Of a stretch of 64,000 nucleotides of DNA, positions 16,706 through 24,479 are shown one piece after another (positions within the stretch are counted from its first letter, which is position 1; every line of letters starts with the position of its first letter). The notes under the pieces were generated by a model that was not told where the DNA came from, searched no databases, and worked only from the letters and a program-made list of their open reading frames with translations. Source of the DNA: HB2-32-21 sp003448675 (GTDB lineage Bacteria > Pseudomonadota > Gammaproteobacteria > Pseudomonadales > Porticoccaceae); assembly GCA_041584755.1 (NCBI GenBank), contig JBFHDK010000001.1, forward strand, positions 1 to 64,000. Direction: 5' to 3'. The translations under genes were made by a program, and so were the position numbers.

Positions 16706-17140
16706 ATGAATAGTTTTGTCAAATTCGGCGGGATAGTTGCTTTGGTCTGTCTGATTTTCGGGACCGAAGCAATGGCGGAGCACCCCGGCAAACCACTGTT
16801 GACGGTCAAGCAATTGATGAACGCGGTGATCACCCCGACAACCGGAAGTATCTGGGGAGCATCAGATCTTAAAACCGATGCTCAATGGCAGACAGTTGAA
16901 TACGCGGCATTGGCAGTGATTGCGGCGGGTAATCTGCTTAGCAGCGGTGGCGCCGGCGAAGGTGAGCTAGCGATGGCGGCTGACGCCAAATGGCAAACTT
17001 ACAATAACCAGATGATAGATGCCGCCCGCCAGGTCATTGAGGCGGTTAAGGCCAGAGACGAGGATAAGCTGTTCGAGGTGGGCAATAATGCTCTGTACCC
17101 ACCCTGTGAGGCCTGCCATCAAACGTATCAGAAGCGATAA
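16706..17140 (+). CDS. Periplasmic cytochrome c, cytochrome c'/c556-like
   Basis: A 144-residue protein with a signal peptide (cleavage near AMAEHP, residue 24). The single haem-binding motif CEACH (C134, C137, H138) lies close to the C-terminus. This is the arrangement of class II four-helix cytochromes (c', c556). M39 in KQLMNA is a possible sixth ligand, which would suit a low-spin c556-type electron carrier. It is periplasmic. It has no redox partner beside it; the nearest other cytochrome gene is at 22328. The function is unknown. Confidence 0.82.
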   Translation: MNSFVKFGGIVALVCLIFGTEAMAEHPGKPLLTVKQLMNAVITPTTGSIWGASDLKTDAQWQTVEYAALAVIAAGNLLSSGGAGEGELAMAADAKWQTYNNQMIDAARQVIEAVKARDEDKLFEVGNNALYPPCEACHQTYQKR

Positions 17141-17200
17141 GCACGGTTCGCGTGAAATGCTGCCAGCGCGAATTAGTGGCGCGATAATAATGTGGGGGGC

Positions 17201-17476
17201 TTAGGCCCGATACAGAGTGAATACCCCAATGGCAATAAAGCCTAGCCCGGCGATATAGTGCAGATATTTCTCGTTAATATATTCCGACAAAAAGGTGCCG
17301 GCCAATACCGCCAGCGCCGTGGATAGCACCAGGGCGGCAGAGGCGGCCAGAAAAATACTGTATTTGCTGACGTCCCTGTCTGAAGCAAACAATACGGTAG
17401 CCAGTTGGGTTTTATCGCCAAGCTCGGCAATAAAGACGGCGGCAAAGGCTGTCATAAAAACTTTCCAGTCCATCAA
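17201..17476 (-). CDS. Half-size TMEM165/GDT1 (UPF0016) family membrane protein
   Basis: A 91-residue membrane protein with three hydrophobic segments. The family motif E-x-G-D-(K/R)-(T/S) is present once as ELGDKT (residues 18-23). Full-length GDT1/MneA proteins, which export Mn2+ or exchange Ca2+/Mn2+ for H+, have two such halves. A one-motif protein must act as a homo-oligomer or with a second half encoded elsewhere; no second half is seen nearby. It starts 57 bases after the stop of the crotonase gene on the same strand. Confidence 0.82.
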   Translation of the reverse strand: MMDWKVFMTAFAAVFIAELGDKTQLATVLFASDRDVSKYSIFLAASAALVLSTALAVLAGTFLSEYINEKYLHYIAGLGFIAIGVFTLYRA

Positions 17477-17532
17477 TCAGGCCGTCTGTTGTTGTTCAAG
17501 TGACACTTGCGCATTTGCAAGGTTGTCCGCCT

Positions 17533-18405
17533 CTATTTGTCCTTCTTGTCAAAACCCAGAGCCTTTTGAGTGGCCTCCGGCAGGCCGGTGGGGTCCATCA
17601 AGAAGTCATAGAGCTTCAGCCAATGGGTGTGAGCCAGCTGGTGCAGGTGGAAAGCGTTGTCCATGGCTACCTTGCGACCGGCGGCGTCCTGGCAGGAATT
17701 GATCGCTTTTTTGGTTATCTTCAGGGCGAAGCGTGATTTGGCGGCGATCTTGCGCGCCATGGCCATGGTGGCATCTTCCAGTTGATCCCGGGGCACTACC
17801 TGATTGACCATGCCCAGACGCAGTGCGTCCTCGGCGTTGACCGCGTCGGAGGTAAACAGCATTTCCTTGGCCTTGCGGGCGCCCACGTCCCAGAAATGGG
17901 TGAAGTATTCAATGCCACAGACACCGAAGCTCACGGTGGGATCGGTGAAGCTGGCGTCATCGCTGGCAATGATCAGATCGCAGGGCCAGGCCAGCATCAA
18001 CCCGCCGGCAATGCATTTGCCCTGCACCGCCGCGATGGTGGGTTTGGGGATATTGCGCCACCGTTCGCTAAAGCCCTGGTAGATTTCCTCCTCCCGGCTC
18101 ATCTGTGCCTCGGCGCCTTCACAGGTGAAGCCACACAGGGGGTGGACTGTGTCGTAGTCGTACATATTCTCGTACCAGTTCTTCTCGGCCAGATCGTGGC
18201 CGGAGGAGAAATGCTTGCCATTGGCGGCCAGGATAATCACGCGGATGTCGTTATCATGAGCGGCGCGATCAAAGGCGTCGTTCAACTCATACAGGAACTG
18301 AGTGTCCTGGGCGTTTGCTGTATCAGGGCGATTGAGAACAATACGGGCAATCCCATCTTCCGGGGTTTCATACAGGATGTAGGCGGGTTCGGTTTTGGCG
18401 TCCAT
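17533..18405 (-). CDS. Enoyl-CoA hydratase/isomerase (crotonase) family protein
   Basis: About 290 residues with the crotonase fold: IARIVLNRPDTANAQD, GKHFSSGHDL (first oxyanion segment) and the second oxyanion segment GKCIAGGLMLAWPCD. The two catalytic glutamates of enoyl-CoA hydratase are not seen: GGCELA reads GGLMLA (Met) and QPE reads DPT (Thr). It therefore may not be an ordinary hydratase; an isomerase, hydrolase or lyase activity is possible. The ATG at 18405 has GAGGAG upstream and fits the family better than an in-frame ATG 66 bases earlier. It lies among CoA-transferase and beta-oxidation-type genes. Confidence 0.82.
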   Translation of the reverse strand: MDAKTEPAYILYETPEDGIARIVLNRPDTANAQDTQFLYELNDAFDRAAHDNDIRVIILAANGKHFSSGHDLAEKNWYENMYDYDTVHPLCGFTCEGAEAQMSREEEIYQGFSERWRNIPKPTIAAVQGKCIAGGLMLAWPCDLIIASDDASFTDPTVSFGVCGIEYFTHFWDVGARKAKEMLFTSDAVNAEDALRLGMVNQVVPRDQLEDATMAMARKIAAKSRFALKITKKAINSCQDAAGRKVAMDNAFHLHQLAHTHWLKLYDFLMDPTGLPEATQKALGFDKKDK

Positions 18406-18644
18406 GATGGGCTCCTCATCAGTTATTTGAGCGGGGAGGATAGACAGCCAAACCGAATTAGTCCATTGCATGCGATGGCGTTTTTGGCTAGCGCTACTGT
18501 ATCCCTTACTTGGTATCCTGATGGTTTTTGCGTTACCTTAGTACGGTGCGTGAAGCCCCCGTCGATATTGAGAATAAAAACCGGGGCTCGCCGCCCGATT
18601 CAAATAACAGGGCTTAAAAATAATCAGATAAAAAGGACTGAGTT

Positions 18645-19820
18645 ATGGAACCCCTCGAAGGTATTCGTATTGTTGAACTGACCACCAATGTGGCCGCGCC
18701 CATGGGCACGCAGATGCTCGCCGACCAGGGTGCGGATGTAATCCGCATCGAAGCAGTCGATAAAGCGGATCCGGCCCGCGCCGTCGGTGGGCAGCGCAAT
18801 GGTGTGACCAGCTATTTTCTCAGTCTCAATCGCAATAAAAGGGCCGTTGCCCTCGACTTGAAGGATGCGCGCACCCGGCCATTGATGGAGGATTTGCTGC
18901 GCAGCGCCGATGTTTTTGTCCACAACACCCGTCCCGGCGTGGTTGAGCGACTGGGTTACGATTACGAGGCGGTTCACCAACTGAATCCGAAACTGATTTA
19001 TACCTCGGTGACCGGCTTTGGCTTTGATGGCCCAGGCGCCGGCCAGCGAGTTTATGACCTGGTGATTCAGTCGGTGTCGGGCATGGCCCATTTACAACGC
19101 AGTGAGCAGGGGCCGGAATTTGTCAAAAATATTGTTTGTGACAAGGTCACCGCCATGACCATGGCGCAGGCGGTTTCCTCCGCGCTTTTTGCCCGTGAGC
19201 GGGGCAAGGTTAGCGGTCACCATATCGAAGTGACCATGCTGGACGCCAACCTAAATTTCCTCTGGCACGATGGTTTCTGGAATCACAGTTTTATAGGTGA
19301 CTTCAATGAAATGCCGCTGATTGGTGATTTTATTACCACCGTTCCGACGGCTGATGGTCACGCGGCCATGGCCACCGTCGGGGATCATGAATTTCAGGGC
19401 GCCTGCGAAGTGCTGAATTTTCCGGAAGGTTTGTCCGACCGTCGTTTTATCACCGTCACCGATCGTTTTGCCAATGGCCCGGAGCTGTTCGCGGAATTTA
19501 AAAAACGCACAGTGAACTTCAAAACCGATGACCTGGTTGCCCAGCTGGAAAAAGCCCAGGTGCCCTGCGCCAAAGTCAATACTTTTGATGAAGTTCTGGA
19601 AGATCCCCGTATTAAGCATCGAGGCTCACTGATTGAATACGAACATCCGGTTGGTGGACGTCTGCGTCAGCCGCGACCGGCAGCGGTTTTTGATGGCGAG
19701 CCCAGTAGTGTGCGCCTGCCGGCACCGGGCCATGGCGAGCATACGGACGAAGTGTTTAAAGCGCTGGGACGAGATCAACAGGAATTAAGTCAATTGCGGG
19801 AGCTTGGGCTGCTGGCTTAA
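18645..19820 (+). CDS. CaiB/BaiF (class III) CoA-transferase
   Basis: A 391-residue class III CoA-transferase, which moves CoA between carboxylates through an aspartyl-CoA intermediate. It begins MEPLEGIRIVELTTNVAAP, followed by LNRNKRAVALDLKD. The expected nucleophile is D166 in IVCDKVTAM, at the position of Asp169 in formyl-CoA transferase. Racemase-type His/Asp motifs are missing, so transferase is the better call. Cytosolic, likely an interlocked dimer. Donor and acceptor are unknown. It stands between minus-strand genes, 240 bases from the crotonase start. AAAGGA lies just before the ATG. Confidence 0.87.
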   Translation: MEPLEGIRIVELTTNVAAPMGTQMLADQGADVIRIEAVDKADPARAVGGQRNGVTSYFLSLNRNKRAVALDLKDARTRPLMEDLLRSADVFVHNTRPGVVERLGYDYEAVHQLNPKLIYTSVTGFGFDGPGAGQRVYDLVIQSVSGMAHLQRSEQGPEFVKNIVCDKVTAMTMAQAVSSALFARERGKVSGHHIEVTMLDANLNFLWHDGFWNHSFIGDFNEMPLIGDFITTVPTADGHAAMATVGDHEFQGACEVLNFPEGLSDRRFITVTDRFANGPELFAEFKKRTVNFKTDDLVAQLEKAQVPCAKVNTFDEVLEDPRIKHRGSLIEYEHPVGGRLRQPRPAAVFDGEPSSVRLPAPGHGEHTDEVFKALGRDQQELSQLRELGLLA

Positions 19821-19857
19821 GAGAAACCGCTATAAAATCCGACCAGCTTTTGGCGGT

Positions 19858-20751
19858 TTAATCGTCCAGTTTTAGTGCCTTTTTCATAGTGTCTTCATAG
19901 ACACGCAGAATGGCGGTGGCGTCGTTCCGCTCGTAGCCCAGCCCTTTGGCCATGCGCATCAGATTGTGTACTGTGGGACTGAGCATCATTGGGACGCCCA
20001 ACTCGTCGGCCAGTTCCAGGGCCAGATGCATGTCCTTGTAAGCCAGATCCATGGTAAAGCTGGGCGTCCAGTCGCCGGATTTGGCGTTTTTCACCACCGC
20101 GCGGAAAGTCATGCTGTTACCGCTGCTATTGCGGATGACCTGGTTCAGTACCTCCAGTTCGATGCCCGCGCAAACCCCCAGCATCAGACCCTCGGCGCTG
20201 GCGGCCATATTGCAGAAAGCAATCAGGTTGTTGGCGATTTTAGCCACACAGCCATTGCCCGTGTCGCCACAATAGACGACGTTTTCGCCAAGGCACTGCA
20301 ATACCGGCTTCACCCGGTCAAAGCTGGCGCGCACACCACCGACCATTACGGCCAGGCTGCCTTTCTCGGCGGCCGCGACGCCGCCACTCACCGGGGCGTC
20401 AAGCATGTCGACGCTCTGCTTGTGTAACTCGGTGGCCAGTTTGCGTACCGTCAGTGGTGAATTGGTGCTCAGATCGCAATACGTTGCACCACTGCGGATG
20501 TTATCGGCAATGCCGTTAGAGCCAAGCACTACCTGTTCCACATCACGGGGATGGGGCAGGGAGGTAAAGACAAGGTCGGCGTCGGCAACCACGGCGCCGG
20601 GGGAGTCGCCAGCGGTGGCGCCAAATTCGGCGCAACGGCCGATAGCCTCTTCATTTAAGTCGAATACGCTGACCTCGTGCCCGCTGTTTTTAAGAATGTT
20701 GCGACACATGGGGCCACCCATATTACCGACGCCGACAAAGCCTATTTTCAT
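19858..20751 (-). CDS. 3-hydroxyisobutyrate dehydrogenase-like NAD(P) oxidoreductase
   Basis: A 297-residue beta-hydroxyacid dehydrogenase. The dinucleotide motif GFVGVGNMGGPM is at the N-terminus, the substrate-binding DAPVSGGVAAAEKGSL at 118-132, and the catalytic lysine is K171 in GCVAKIANN. The family oxidises 3-hydroxyisobutyrate (valine breakdown), tartronate semialdehyde, 6-phosphogluconate-like acids and others; the substrate here is open. It starts 26 bases after the stop of the CoA-transferase gene ending at 20777 on the same strand, so the two form an operon. Confidence 0.85.
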   Translation of the reverse strand: MKIGFVGVGNMGGPMCRNILKNSGHEVSVFDLNEEAIGRCAEFGATAGDSPGAVVADADLVFTSLPHPRDVEQVVLGSNGIADNIRSGATYCDLSTNSPLTVRKLATELHKQSVDMLDAPVSGGVAAAEKGSLAVMVGGVRASFDRVKPVLQCLGENVVYCGDTGNGCVAKIANNLIAFCNMAASAEGLMLGVCAGIELEVLNQVIRNSSGNSMTFRAVVKNAKSGDWTPSFTMDLAYKDMHLALELADELGVPMMLSPTVHNLMRMAKGLGYERNDATAILRVYEDTMKKALKLDD

Positions 20752-20776
20752 GGTCGTTCCTTTTTTTAGTTAGTGT

Positions 20777-22018
20777 CTAGATGTTTCGGGGTGCGGGTTT
20801 ATCGGGTATGGCTTCTTTACCTAATACGCCTTCGCTTTCCAGCGCAGCCACATCACTGGCGTTCATGGATAGATATTGACCCAACACAATGGCATTTTGC
20901 TCACCCAGGTAGGGGGCATCCAGATCCAGGTGCCCTGGGAATTCGGAAAAGCGCAGAGGCATGCCGGGTACCTGGAATTCGCCGATGGACCGATCGTAAA
21001 TGGTGCGTACGGTTTCCCGTTGTACCATGTGGGGGTGCGCCATAACCTCTTCGACCTCAAGGATCGGTGCTACCGGGATGCGTCCTTCTTCAAGGGTTTG
21101 TTGGGCTACGTCATCGCCCACTTCGGCGAACCAGTTTTCGATGATCTTGGCAAGTTCCAGCCGGTTTTCAATGCGTATTGCGGGGTCACTGAAGCGTGGG
21201 TCGGTTTTCAATTCCGGCATGCCAATGGCGTCACAAAAAGGTTCCCACTGGTGAGTCAGGGCGATAATAAAAAAGTAGCGATCCCGGCCTTTGAACATGC
21301 CCGCGGGCGCGGCGACGGTGTGGTGTGTTCCCAGCCTCCTGGGCAGGGACTGGCCCTTACTGGCGCTATAGTCCTGCACATTCATTTCGTGATGGTGAAA
21401 ATAGGTGTCGAGCAGGGAGATGTCCAGATACTGACCCTTGCCGGTGCGCTCGCGATGAAACAGGGAATAGCCGATGGCCGTGGCAGCGTGGACGCCTGTG
21501 GAGGTATCGCCAATAGCCAAACCCACCAGTGCCGGTGGGCCGTTGGGGTCGCCGATCATGGCCGATACGCCGGAATAACCTTGGGCGATGTAATCATATC
21601 CTGGTAGATGGGCCAGGGGACCTTCCTGGCCAAAGGTGGAAATGGAGCACATGATCATGCGTGGGTTCAGCTCCCTGACCACATCCCAGCCAAAGCCGAG
21701 CCGGCCAATAACGCCAGCGGAATAGTTCTCAATCAGGACATCGAATTGTGGGATCAGGTCGCGGATGATCTGCTTGCCTTTTGCGGTTTTCATATTAACC
21801 GCGACGGATTTTTTACCCCGGTTTTGTTGCACATAATAGGCGCTACGACCGTCCGAGGCGCGATAGGGAAAAAACCGGGAGTTGTCGCCAATGGTGGATT
21901 CTTCGATTTTAACGACTTCGGCGCCCATCTCCGCCATAATTCGTGTGGCGGAGGGACCGGCCAAAAACTGGGTGAAATCAAGGACTTTTATACCGTCAAG
22001 AATATGCTTGGGATTCAT
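20777..22018 (-). CDS. CaiB/BaiF (class III) CoA-transferase
   Basis: A 413-residue class III CoA-transferase. It begins with LDGIKVLDFTQFLAGPSATR and has D171 in LAIGDTSTG at the catalytic aspartate position. It has long conserved stretches such as GYDYIAQGYSGVSAMIGDP. Motifs are transferase-like and not racemase-like. It is the first gene of a likely two-gene operon with the 3-hydroxyisobutyrate dehydrogenase-like gene, which suggests activation of a hydroxy or dicarboxylic acid. Substrate unknown. Confidence 0.87.
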   Translation of the reverse strand: MNPKHILDGIKVLDFTQFLAGPSATRIMAEMGAEVVKIEESTIGDNSRFFPYRASDGRSAYYVQQNRGKKSVAVNMKTAKGKQIIRDLIPQFDVLIENYSAGVIGRLGFGWDVVRELNPRMIMCSISTFGQEGPLAHLPGYDYIAQGYSGVSAMIGDPNGPPALVGLAIGDTSTGVHAATAIGYSLFHRERTGKGQYLDISLLDTYFHHHEMNVQDYSASKGQSLPRRLGTHHTVAAPAGMFKGRDRYFFIIALTHQWEPFCDAIGMPELKTDPRFSDPAIRIENRLELAKIIENWFAEVGDDVAQQTLEEGRIPVAPILEVEEVMAHPHMVQRETVRTIYDRSIGEFQVPGMPLRFSEFPGHLDLDAPYLGEQNAIVLGQYLSMNASDVAALESEGVLGKEAIPDKPAPRNI

Positions 22019-22327
22019 GGGTTTTATCCTTTGTAATAGTTATTGTTCGACTTGCCATGTCTAATAAACCACAGCTCCAGTGCCCCTGCAAACAGCTTTC
22101 AAGGATCGGCCTTTGATTCTTGTTGTTTTAAAAAATACCTTTGGCGGGTTGATGCGCAGGAAAGAACGATAACCATTTGGAAGTTCACCCTTTCGTAAGA
22201 GAGTAGCCATCGAGGCTGCATTGATCCGTATTAAAGAGATGCTGGGAAAGCGGGTTGCACAGGTGAGACTTGTTAATCATAGTTTTGCTAAAGTATTTAT
22301 CGATCGGCGCCATAACAGTGGAGAAAC
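22019..22327. other. Intergenic region between divergent genes
   Basis: These 309 bases separate the CoA-transferase and the dihaem cytochrome gene and should hold both promoters. A 54-codon frame without an early start codon runs from 22173 to 22337, but it resembles nothing I know. No hairpin terminator or repeat stands out. Confidence 0.5.
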
Positions 22328-23023
22328 TTGGTTTTGAAAATAATACGTCCGTTCATAAAGATATCGCGTCTGCACGTTAGGCTTGTATTAATTGGATTTC
22401 TGTCATTGCCTTTCGCTTTGTTTGCTGGTGGTGATGTTACGTTTTCTGAATCCTGGCAAGTGCCAGAAGAGGCCCAAGCAAGAAACAACCCGATTCGATA
22501 CGACGTTGCCTCCGTCGAGGAAGGCAAATTATTGTTCGCCCAGCATTGCCTGCAATGCCATGGTTACTGGGGTGAGGGTAATGGCATCGTTGGTCTGACA
22601 ATGGACGGTCGCCCGGCAAACTTATTACGCCTGGCGGGTAAACAAAGCCCCGGTGCTTTTGCCTGGAAAATTGCTCAAGGTCGGGGTGCAATGCCTGCGT
22701 ATCGGAATTCCCTGAGCGAGGATGAGATATGGCACCTGGTGAATTTTGTCGAGTCACTGGAAAATGAGATTGGTTCGGCCGACGAGCCTATCGTAATTCG
22801 CCGTTGCGCCCTGTGTCATGGTCTGGCTGGCGAGTCCGTGTACGAGACCTGGCCCAACTTGCCTTCAATGACGGAGATGGAAATCGTAGCCAAACTACGG
22901 GCACACCGCAGCGGTGCGGTGGTTGATAGCACCATGGGCAAGGTCAGCTTCGATTTGAGTGATGATGAGATAAAGGAAGCGGCTCGCTACTATTCTTCGC
23001 TTAAAAGAACACAAGATCATTAG
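22328..23023 (+). CDS. Dihaem periplasmic cytochrome c
   Basis: A 231-residue protein with a basic N-terminus and a hydrophobic signal segment ending near LFAGGD (residue 34). Two class I haem motifs are present: CLQCH (74-78) with M122 as likely axial ligand in GAMPAY, and CALCH (160-164) with M203 in STMGKVSF. It is periplasmic or membrane-tethered and carries electrons. The start is TTG at 22328 or 22334, with GGAGAA just upstream; no ATG is available before the signal segment. The RND adaptor and pump follow on the same strand after 350 bases. The partner is unknown. Confidence 0.8.
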   Translation: MVLKIIRPFIKISRLHVRLVLIGFLSLPFALFAGGDVTFSESWQVPEEAQARNNPIRYDVASVEEGKLLFAQHCLQCHGYWGEGNGIVGLTMDGRPANLLRLAGKQSPGAFAWKIAQGRGAMPAYRNSLSEDEIWHLVNFVESLENEIGSADEPIVIRRCALCHGLAGESVYETWPNLPSMTEMEIVAKLRAHRSGAVVDSTMGKVSFDLSDDEIKEAARYYSSLKRTQDH

Positions 23024-23373
23024 CTTGTTCCCAGGCTGAATTCCGCAAAGCTGGTGCTGTGCAAGAAAGCTGACAACGCGCGTTCCCTCGTCGCTGTTTA
23101 TTTGCTGAATCGAACGGATTTACCGGGATCATTCCCCTTTTAAAACGTGAAATATATTCCCCGGTTGTGATATTTTTGGTGGTTGTTTTTGCGCCTTAAA
23201 TCCACTGGGCGCGCGCTAGCATTTTGGGGTATTTCTTCATAGCACCCATACTGACAATAGGGGTGCAGAAGTCGACGCAGCCAAAAATCAGCCCGGAAAA
23301 GGTTAAGTGGAAATACGCGCAAGTATCAGTAAAAAGTCGGGCAATTAAAAATCGGCTTTTTTGGTTACAGGGG
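23024..23373. other. Intergenic region upstream of the RND adaptor gene
   Basis: These 350 bases have no recognisable gene. The frame of the adaptor extends upstream to 23224, but that extension does not look like adaptor protein. A promoter for the RND pair may be here. I see no operator-like palindrome that I can name. Confidence 0.45.
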
Positions 23374-24477
23374 ATGAAACACTTTATGGTTAGATTTTAT
23401 TTTTGCCAAAAACCACCTGGCTTAGGTACTCGCAAGGTCAATTTCTTTGCTGGCTTGGTAAGTGGGATCCTGATTCTGCTAATACCAGCGTTGGCCTGGG
23501 CGGAAAGTCCATCTGAGCAGTATGTGGTGGAGCGCCAGCCGGTTCAGGATTTGAAGTCTCTGTTCGCGGTCGTACGCACGGTGGATGTTACGGCAGCTCG
23601 CGCCCGTATTGGCGGCACCTTGATTGAACTGTTGGCGGACGAAGGGGATCTGGTCGAAGCGGGGCAAAAACTCGCGCGGGTACGCGACCCCAAACAGCGC
23701 CTGCAGATAGCCGCCACCGCATCCAAACTTCGCTCCCTGGACGCCCAGTTGCAACTGGCTCAGACCACACTCAAGCGGGTCTCCACGCTTTATCAATCCG
23801 GCAAAATCAGTGAGTCCAAGCTGGATGAAGCCCAAACCCAGGTGGATATTGTCGCCGCCGAGATTGCCGCGCAGAAATCAGATCAGGCAGTGATTCGCCA
23901 GGCGGAAATCGAAGGCGATGTGCTGGCCCCGTCCAGCGGGCGGGTGCTAAAGGTTCAGGTCACTCAGGGCACCGTGGTGCTGCCCGGTGAAGCCATCGCC
24001 CAGATTGCGGCGGAGAGTTACATTTTGCGCTTGCAGTTACCCGAGCGTCATGCTCGATTTATAAAACGGGGCGATGCGGTATTGGTGGGCGAGCGCGGCA
24101 TGCTTGACAGCGGCTTTATGGATGATGACAAGGCTTACCGTGAAGGGCGTATTACCCAGGTTTACCCGGAGCTGGTCAATGGGCGTGTGGAGGCGGATGT
24201 TGTGGTCAAAGGTCTCGGCGACTTCTTTGTCGGCGAGCGGGTGCGAGTCTGGGTTTCCACTGATGAACGCCCGGCTTTCGTCGTGCCACCGAAGTATATT
24301 CATCGTCGTTACGGTTTGAGTTTTGTCACTCTGGTTTCCGGGGCCGAGGTGGTGGTGCAGCCGGGGCAGCCCGTGGTGGGTGGCATCGAGATACTGTCTG
24401 GACTGCGCGAGGGCGATATTCTTGTTGAACGTTCGGGGTCTGTTCACAACGCAACAACTGTCGTAGAAGGCGCATAG
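23374..24477 (+). CDS. RND efflux periplasmic adaptor (membrane fusion protein, HlyD-like)
   Basis: About 367 residues with an N-terminal hydrophobic signal (FFAGLVSGILILLIPALAWA). The lipoyl-like half GGTLIELLADEGDLVEAGQK is followed by an alpha-hairpin (residues about 105-165 of the mature part), the second lipoyl half VLAPSSGRVLKVQVTQGTVV and a beta-barrel domain. Adaptors bridge the inner-membrane pump to an outer-membrane channel. The hairpin is short and no outer-membrane TolC homologue is in the window. The start could be the ATG at 23374 or 23386. Its stop is two bases before the pump ATG, so the genes are co-translated. Confidence 0.85.
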   Translation: MKHFMVRFYFCQKPPGLGTRKVNFFAGLVSGILILLIPALAWAESPSEQYVVERQPVQDLKSLFAVVRTVDVTAARARIGGTLIELLADEGDLVEAGQKLARVRDPKQRLQIAATASKLRSLDAQLQLAQTTLKRVSTLYQSGKISESKLDEAQTQVDIVAAEIAAQKSDQAVIRQAEIEGDVLAPSSGRVLKVQVTQGTVVLPGEAIAQIAAESYILRLQLPERHARFIKRGDAVLVGERGMLDSGFMDDDKAYREGRITQVYPELVNGRVEADVVVKGLGDFFVGERVRVWVSTDERPAFVVPPKYIHRRYGLSFVTLVSGAEVVVQPGQPVVGGIEILSGLREGDILVERSGSVHNATTVVEGA

Positions 24478-24479
24478 GC

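Noticed and set aside
22173..22337. A 54-codon open frame upstream of and overlapping the start of the dihaem cytochrome gene
   Set aside because: It has no early start codon or ribosome-binding site and resembles no family. It is probably chance openness in a promoter region.
23224..23373. In-frame N-terminal extension of the RND adaptor
   Set aside because: The extension is not adaptor-like and the signal sequence follows the ATG at 23374, so the shorter protein is used.
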